DNA of 5,070 bases from JAKLIH01 sp964618955 (GTDB lineage: Bacteria; Patescibacteriota; Minisyncoccia; UBA6257; JAKLIH01), in assembly GCA_964618955.1 (NCBI GenBank), contig CAZUBO010000029.1:1-5070 (forward strand). The letters run 5' to 3'. The number at the start of each line of letters is the position of its first letter. Position 1 is the first letter of the stretch. Below are positions 1-5,070 of the stretch, one piece after another. The notes below the pieces were generated by a model. It saw only the letters and a list, made by a program, of their open reading frames with translations, made no database searches and had not been told where the DNA came from. Position numbers and translations under genes: made by a program.

Positions 1-82
1 ATGCAAAAATTACAATAGCTGATAATATTGCTAAGATTGCTATTACTATCATAAGTTCAACTAGAGTAAAAGACTTCTTCAT
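1..82 (-). CDS. Type IV pilin / pseudopilin, N-terminal part only (3' end outside window)
   Basis: Only the first 27 codons are in the window; the gene runs off the left edge. They encode a very short basic leader (MKKS) followed by FTLVELMIVIAILAILSA and a few more hydrophobic residues. This is the class III prepilin signal: cleavage by the prepilin peptidase just before Phe, the conserved Glu at mature position 5, and a hydrophobic helix that both anchors the subunit in the membrane and packs into the pilus core. Such proteins build type IV pili, type II secretion pseudopili or DNA-uptake filaments; the missing C-terminal head would decide which. The residue before the cleavage site is Ser instead of the usual Gly. 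The ATG at 80-82 is the only sensible start. It lies 7 bases after the transporter stop, at the end of a short TATATA run, with no Shine-Dalgarno sequence. Identification of the fold is confident; the exact role is unknown. Confidence 0.87.
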   Translation of the reverse strand, partial: MKKSFTLVELMIVIAILAILSAIVIFA

Positions 83-89
83 ATATATA

Positions 90-1268
90 TTATTCTAAAT
101 GCATCATTCTTAATACAATCTGCATAATTGCTCCGACAAAGCAAACACTACCAACAATAACCAACAATCAATTTGGAATATTTAAATTATATGGAGCTGT
201 TTTTGTATTCTTATCTTTGATCTTCATATACACTAACAATACTACTACTGCTATCATACCTCCAATAATTCCTCCGGCTAACGACATAATATCATCTAGC
301 TTCTTAGCACTCACTAATAAAAACACTAAAGGCAAAAACATACTTAATAAAATACTAGATAATTTATTACATCCAACATCGCATCTCAACATATCTTTAA
401 AATAGTTTACTACAATAATATATGAAGTAACTACTGCGAACAAACCCGCAATTGCTCCTAGAATAATAATCTCCCGGCCTAAGAACGGTGCCAATCCCTG
501 AATAGCATCTATTGAAGTTCCGCGAGTTGATAACAAACTAACAAAATTAATAAAAGCAAAAAATACCAAAAACACAAAAACAAAAGATCAAATTACTGAC
601 TTCATATATACCGTTTTCGAAGCCTTCTTATGTCTCAAAAACATAAACATCATCGGCATAGCTACCAAACCATCAATCGCATAAAAGATAACTCCATACG
701 ACGAATACCATACTGGCGAAAAAGCCAAATTCGAATAATCAATACTAGTAAAATTAATTTTGTTCAAACACAAAAATGCTAACGCTAATACCAATCCAAC
801 TTCAACAATAGTTAATACAAAATTAATTCTACTAGTATCAGCTAACTTAAATAGCAAAAATATATTAAAAATCAATCAGATCAATACAAACAAATATGGT
901 TGAAAAAACAAGAATCTAGTTCCTAATATGATCTTTATAAACTTATCAGCTAATACTATATATATTAATAATGAAAAAGCGATCGAAAATACGCAAACAA
1001 AATTCAAAAACTTCTTAAATATTTTCCCTAGATATTTACCAGCATAACCTGGTAACTTCATCTCATTTCGAGTTTTTAAAATTATCTCTCCAAAAATCAA
1101 ATGCAGTAAGCATACCATCACGCATAAAAACACCAATCATAGATTAGTCATAACTATTCCTGACTTGATATTCATATAAGGTAAAACAAAAATACCTCCT
1201 CCTATAATAGTACCAATCAAAATTGCCATTGCTTCAAACGCTAACAACAATTCTTTTCTCTTAATCAT
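90..1268 (-). CDS. Amino acid permease-like transporter, 11 TM helices (UGA read as Trp)
   Basis: The protein has 392 residues when TGA is read as Trp at residues 44, 131, 227 and 367 (triplets 1137-1139, 876-878, 588-590, 168-170); with the standard code it would be four fragments. The only TGG is at 708-710. About 11 hydrophobic helices span nearly the whole chain. Helix 1 (about residues 10-30) carries IGTIIGGGIFVLP, the glycine-rich unwound-helix motif of the amino acid/polyamine/organocation superfamily, where substrate and ion bind. The size, the helix count and this motif fit the aromatic and hydroxy amino acid permease families, so it probably imports amino acids by ion symport across the cytoplasmic membrane. 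The substrate cannot be read from the sequence. Between helices 2 and 3 a basic loop contains LPGYAGKYLGK. The start ATG follows the kinase gene by 40 AT-rich bases without a Shine-Dalgarno sequence; it places the Gly motif in helix 1 as expected. The stop is TAA at 90-92. Transporter: confident; amino acid permease: probable. Confidence 0.82.
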
Positions 1269-1291
1269 TATTTAATTTTAAATTTATATAT

Positions 1292-1320
1292 AGTATAATA
1301 TATTTTAATTAAATATTCAA
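1292..1320 (-). promoter_or_regulatory. Candidate sigma-70 type promoter before the transporter gene
   Basis: On the minus strand, TTGAAT (1315-1320) and TATACT (1292-1297) are separated by exactly 17 bases and resemble the -35 and -10 boxes TTGACA and TATAAT. Transcription would start near 1285, giving a leader of about 17 bases before the transporter ATG. The -35 box overlaps the last codons of the histidine kinase gene. In DNA this rich in A and T such matches arise by chance, so this is only a candidate. Its position in the largest gap of the window (40 bases) is the main point in its favour. Confidence 0.35.
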
Positions 1321-2658
1321 GCTCATTGAAGATTGTGGTGGGATATAGCTCTGATCTGTTGGTAATGTAAAATGAAAAGTAGTTCCCCGCTTCTCAATTG
1401 ATTCTACTCAAATTTCTCCTCCATGATTCTTAATAATATTTTTTGAAATATATAGTCCTAAACCAATTCCAGTTGTATGAGATTTCATAACTGAAGGAGA
1501 ACGATAAAACTTCTCAAAAATACTATTAAATTCTTTATCATTAATCCCTACCCCAGTGTCTGTTACCGAAATCATTAAAAATGGTTTGTCCTTAACTTGT
1601 TCTATCTTAATTCCTACTTCCCCATTCTCAACATTGTATTTTACCGCATTATCAATCAAATTGCTCAATACCACTCTAATCTTCTCCTTATCCATTACAA
1701 ACTTTGGAACTGAAAATTCTGGTGGGTAAAATACAAATTTTAATTTCTTAGCCTCGCCTTTAATTAATGAAGCTGATAATAATTCATTAATTATCGAAAC
1801 AATATCTCCAATCTCAAATTGATAACCAAACTTGCCCTCTTCAATACTAGCTGCCTTCAATAGATCATCAATAGTTCGAGACATTTCTTTTAAAGCATCT
1901 GCGCTCTGTTTTAAAATTTTCTCTTGATTGGCATTTATCTCCCCCATTTCCTTCTTGTATATAACTTCCACCCCCCAAGTAACTCCTGTTAAAGGCGTTC
2001 TCAACTGATGTGCTGCTACCGTAATAAAATCAGACTTACTCTTCATCAGTTGTTCTTCACGAGTTCTATCTTTAATAATCTTTACAAATCCAAAAGATTT
2101 ATCATACTTATTCTCAACCCTATTAGTAATAATTTCCAATATATATTCTCTAGGTTTAAAAATCTTAATTAAAATCTTAGAAGGATTAGTATTTGGTGAT
2201 GTTCTATACATCTCTGGTGCTAACGAAGGAAAAACAATCTTAGCTAAGACTGAATACCTCTCAACATTATTAAATTCCGGAGTAATCTTCTTACCCAATA
2301 ATTCAGTTTTTTTAATTCCGCACATCTGTTCAAAAACTTCATTAACTAAAGTAACTTTAAAATCCTGGTCATAAGCAATAACCGCATCATTCATCGAAGA
2401 TAACATTCCTTGAATTTCGCTCTTCTCTAATTCAATTTTTGAAATTCTATAAATCGCATCAATCAAAAACAAACCTAAAAATGGAATTACTAATATCAAT
2501 CCTCCTAAAACATAGTCAACTCAATCAATTTTATTCATTAAAATTCTGACAACTAAAACAATAATCAAAACAATTTTAAAACTAATCAAAGCTCAAAAAG
2601 ACCAAGCCTTCTTAGCTATTAGTATCTTCTCAACAAATTTTTTAATTTTCTTTATCAT
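1309..2658 (-). CDS. Membrane-bound PAS-domain sensor histidine kinase (UGA read as Trp)
   Basis: The protein has 449 residues with TGA read as Trp at residues 22, 46 and 417 (triplets 2593-2595, 2521-2523, 1408-1410); TGG occurs at 1975-1977 and 2602-2604. In order: a basic N-terminus; two membrane helices (about 21-41 and 48-67) joined by a loop of only about six residues, so there is no external sensor domain; a linker; a PAS-like domain from about residue 85 (NDAVIAYDQDFKVTLVNE); a HisKA dimerisation domain with the phosphoacceptor His217 in AAHQLRTPL; and a HATPase domain with N box (NLIDNAVKYN, Asn337), DTGVGI (Asp367), F box (FEKFYR) and G2 box (GIGLGLYISK, followed by HGGEI-W-VES). 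It should autophosphorylate on His217 and pass phosphate to a response regulator, but none is encoded here, so it is an orphan within this window. The ATG at 2656-2658 is chosen because AAGGAA stands just upstream and the start retains both membrane helices. The stop is TAA at 1309-1311. It is probably cotranscribed with polA. The signal is unknown. Confidence 0.95.
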
Positions 2659-2661
2659 TAT

Positions 2662-2667
2662 TTCCTT
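2662..2667 (-). promoter_or_regulatory. Ribosome binding site of the histidine kinase gene
   Basis: AAGGAA on the minus strand begins directly after the polA stop codon and ends three bases before the kinase ATG. It is the only clear Shine-Dalgarno sequence in the window; the transporter and pilin starts have AT-rich leaders without one. It supports 2658 as the kinase start and suggests the gene is translated from a polA-kinase message. Confidence 0.7.
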
Positions 2668-5070
2668 TTAATTTTTTAAATCTCCTCAATTCTCAGCTCT
2701 AGTCTCGTCCGCTCTTAACAAAATTCCAAAATCATTCTCTTCCATAATCTTATCAATTGCTTCAAAAACTTCCTGAATAGACATTCCCTCACTAACTTCA
2801 AAAATTAATTCATCATGTATTTGTAATAACATCTTTATCTTATCAGATAATTCATTTTGTTTCAAATACTGATCAATCTTCACCATGGCTTTTTTAATAA
2901 TATCGGCGGCTAGACCTTGTATTGGCATATTAATTGCAATTCTCTCTTCAAAAGCCGCTTGAAAACCATAAGCCCCAATAAAAGATAAGAACCTTTTTCG
3001 GCCATACAGTGTTTCACAATACCCCTTATCCTTAGCACGAGCCTTTAAAGCATCTAGAAAATTCCTCAATCCGAAATAGTTCTTAAAATATTCTTCTACA
3101 AAGTTTCTAGCTTCTTCTTTAGTAATTCCAGCTGATTGCGAAAATGATCTCATTCCCATACCATAGATAATTCCAAAATTCAAAGCTTTAGCCTTATTCC
3201 TTTGTTTGCTCGTTACTGCATCATATTCAATATGATTTACCAAGCTAGCGGTATATCTATGAAAATCTTTCCCAGTCTCAAAAGCTTTTAACATTAATTT
3301 GTCATTCGCTAATTTCGCCGCAATTCTTAATTCCATTTGCGAATAATCGCAAGATACTAAATCATACCCCGGACTAGCAATAAAAGCCTTCCTAACCAAC
3401 TTACCATAATCACCCTTAATTGGAATATTCTGTAAATTTGGAGTATCGGACGACAACCTTCCGGTTGCGGTGCCCGTCTGGACAAAAGTTGTATGAATCT
3501 TTCCATCTTCCTTCATAAAAGTTGGTAAAGTATCTAAAAATGAATTTTCTAATTTTTTTAATTCTTTGAATCTCAAAATCTTTGGAATCGCTTCATGACT
3601 ATCCAAAATCTTTTCTAATTCGTCGCTATTAGTCGAGATACTCTTGGTGCTTGTCTTTGCTAACCCCTTAGTTGGTAATTTTAATTTTTCAAACAAAACT
3701 TCTGTCAATTGCTTTGGTGAATTGATATTAAACTTCTCATGAGTCAAATCAAAAATCTCTTCTTCTAAAGTTAGAATTTCTAAATGAATTTTATCTCTAA
3801 TCTTCTTCAATACTTTGGTATCTAATAAAATTCCATGCCTTTCCATTCTAACTAATACTGGGGTTAACGGCATTTCAATCTCCTTTAAAACTCTATCTAA
3901 CTTTAAATTATTTATCTTTGAATTTATACTTTCATAAATATTTGAAAACAAAACCATTCAATCATCTAATTCATAATTAGGTATAAAACTAATAGCTTTA
4001 TCAGTCTTGATATTGAACTTCTTAACTAAAGTTTCAATAGTATAATCCTTCCTATCAGGATCTAATAGTCAAAAACCAATCTTCAAATCATAGAATAGAT
4101 ATTCATTCAAAACATCAAAATACTTATGATATAGGATTTTACTATCAAAAGTTACTAATGTCTTATCCTTAAAATATTTAACTACATCATTAATCTCCGC
4201 CTTTAATACATAAAAAATATCATTATCAATATATGAACAAACCAAACCTTCGCCCGATAAATTCAAAGCTGAATTATCAAAAACAAACAATTCATGATTA
4301 TTAAACTTCTCAAAAAATTCTTTAGCATCAGTAAATTCTTTTAATTCTCGCTTATCTTTACTCTCGGTATTATGGACGATAGCCACATTCTGAAATCCCA
4401 TATTTAATTTCGGAACCAAAGAATTAAAACCTTTTTCTTTAAAGAACTTAATTGTATCTTCCTTAGAATCAAAATTAAAAATTGCTTTTTCTAATGTCGT
4501 ATCAATTTCTACGTCTTTTTTAATCATTGATAAGTGCTGACTAAATCTAGCTTCATCTTCATTCTCTTTTAAAACTTTTAATCATTTTTTGTCTTTAGTA
4601 CTTAAAGTATTATCACTTAAATACTTATCAATATTTTCATAGATATTATCTAAACTAATATATTTTTGTAATAATTCCATAGCAGTCTTCTCCCCAATGC
4701 CTTTGACTCCTGGAATATTATCCGACGGATCGCCCTTCAAAGCTTTAAAATCAACAAATTGATTTACCTTCAATAAGTATTTGTCTTCAAAAGCTTTGAT
4801 ATCATATACTGTACTATTAGTAATTCCTTTTTTCAAAGTTCAAACATTAACTTTATCAGTTAACAACTGTAAAGTGTCTAAATCTCCAGTTACAACTATG
4901 ATATTAATATCTTCATCTTTGAATTTCTCACATACTGTTCCAATCACATCATCAGCTTCAAACCCTTCCTTCTCTAATATCAAAACATTTAAACTTCTTA
5001 AAAAGTCTTTTACCATTGGAATTTGCTCATAAAAATTATCAGGATTTTTCTTCCTCTGAGCTTTGTATTC
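2668..5070 (-). CDS. polA: DNA polymerase I, 5'-truncated by the window edge (UGA read as Trp)
   Basis: 800 residues are visible; the first 70-85 or so lie beyond position 5070. The frame is open throughout if TGA is Trp at 4840-4842, 4582-4584, 4069-4071, 3958-3960 and 2686-2688; there is no TGG. The 5'-nuclease domain shows EGFEADDVIG (4939-4968), TGDLDTLQLL (4861-4890) and the helix-hairpin-helix GDPSDNIPGVKGIGEKTA (4681-4734). The middle 3'-5' exonuclease domain is degenerate: the DxE motif reads FDNS (Asp at 4276-4278, Ser at 4270-4272 instead of Glu), an Asp remains in TFDSK (4144-4146), and the last YxxxD motif is not recognisable, so proofreading is probably lost. The polymerase domain is intact: TGRLSSDTPNLQNIP, motif A DYSQMELRI (3322-3348), motif B with RNKAK and NFGIIYG (3160-3201), motif C HDE (2809-2817). 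It fills gaps and removes RNA primers in repair and lagging-strand synthesis. The C-terminus ends EN-W-GDLK with TAA at 2668-2670, nine bases before the kinase gene. Identification is certain. Confidence 0.98.

Noticed and set aside
81..95. Short AT dinucleotide run before the pilin start, as a phase-variation repeat
   Set aside because: It has only about five units and the region is AT-rich in general; no evidence of a slippage switch.
217..405. Plus-strand open frame of 62 codons
   Set aside because: It lies antisense inside the transporter gene and is a by-product of its hydrophobic codons; the sequence resembles no protein I know.
1269..1308. Transcription terminator between kinase and transporter genes
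   Set aside because: The spacer holds only A and T runs; I found no G-C stem followed by a T tract on the minus strand.
1408..1410. UGA read as glycine (translation table 25), as in Gracilibacteria and Absconditabacteria
   Set aside because: In the kinase G2 box and at the PolA C-terminus the codon sits where Trp is the family norm, and conserved glycines all use GGN.
2497..2499. TTG at 2497-2499 as start of the histidine kinase
   Set aside because: With TGA as Trp the frame continues upstream through two membrane helices to an ATG with a Shine-Dalgarno sequence at 2656-2658.
4781..5032. Plus-strand open frame of 83 codons
   Set aside because: It is antisense to the conserved 5'-nuclease domain of polA and shows no motif of its own.
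90..5070. A run of pseudogenes or frameshifted fragments
   Set aside because: The pieces of each gene lie in one frame, only TGA interrupts them, and conserved motifs continue across each interruption without missing bases. Sequencing errors or decay would also give frameshifts, TAA and TAG.

Overview
The window is strongly AT-rich and fully packed. All genes lie on the minus strand, with gaps of only 9, 40 and 7 bases. Read with the standard bacterial code, it looks like a series of broken fragments. Every interruption is a TGA codon, and reading TGA as tryptophan turns the fragments into four clean genes. In transcription order (right to left) they are: a DNA polymerase I gene (polA) whose 5' end lies beyond the window; a membrane-bound PAS-domain sensor histidine kinase; an 11-helix amino acid permease-like transporter; and the first 27 codons of a type IV pilin or pseudopilin.

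The most important observation is the genetic code. There are 12 in-frame TGA codons in three genes, against only 3 TGG codons. No in-frame TAA or TAG occurs, and all three visible stop codons are TAA. Several TGAs fall where the protein family normally has Trp: the histidine kinase G2 box (HGGEI-W-VES) and the PolA C-terminus (EN-W-GDLK). Gly, the meaning of UGA in Gracilibacteria and Absconditabacteria (translation table 25), fits these sites poorly, and Gly is already richly encoded by GGN. The window therefore points to UGA = Trp (table 4).

Organism: a bacterium with a type IV pilin, a sensor kinase with an HQLRTPL phosphoacceptor motif, a full-length PolA with a 5'-nuclease domain, and an amino acid permease. 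This set looks like a candidate-phyla-radiation (Patescibacteria) type organism. It does not resemble the Mollicutes, the classic UGA = Trp group, which generally lack type IV pili. This assignment is inference; no rRNA or other taxonomic marker is present.

Layout: 2668-5070 polA; 1309-2658 histidine kinase, whose Shine-Dalgarno sequence directly abuts the polA stop; 1269-1308 a short AT-rich spacer holding a candidate promoter; 90-1268 transporter; 1-82 start of the pilin gene. The tight packing suggests one transcription unit, perhaps with an internal start before the transporter. The genes have no obvious common pathway (DNA repair and replication, signalling, uptake, surface appendage). 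No RNA gene, mobile element, CRISPR array or clear terminator is visible.
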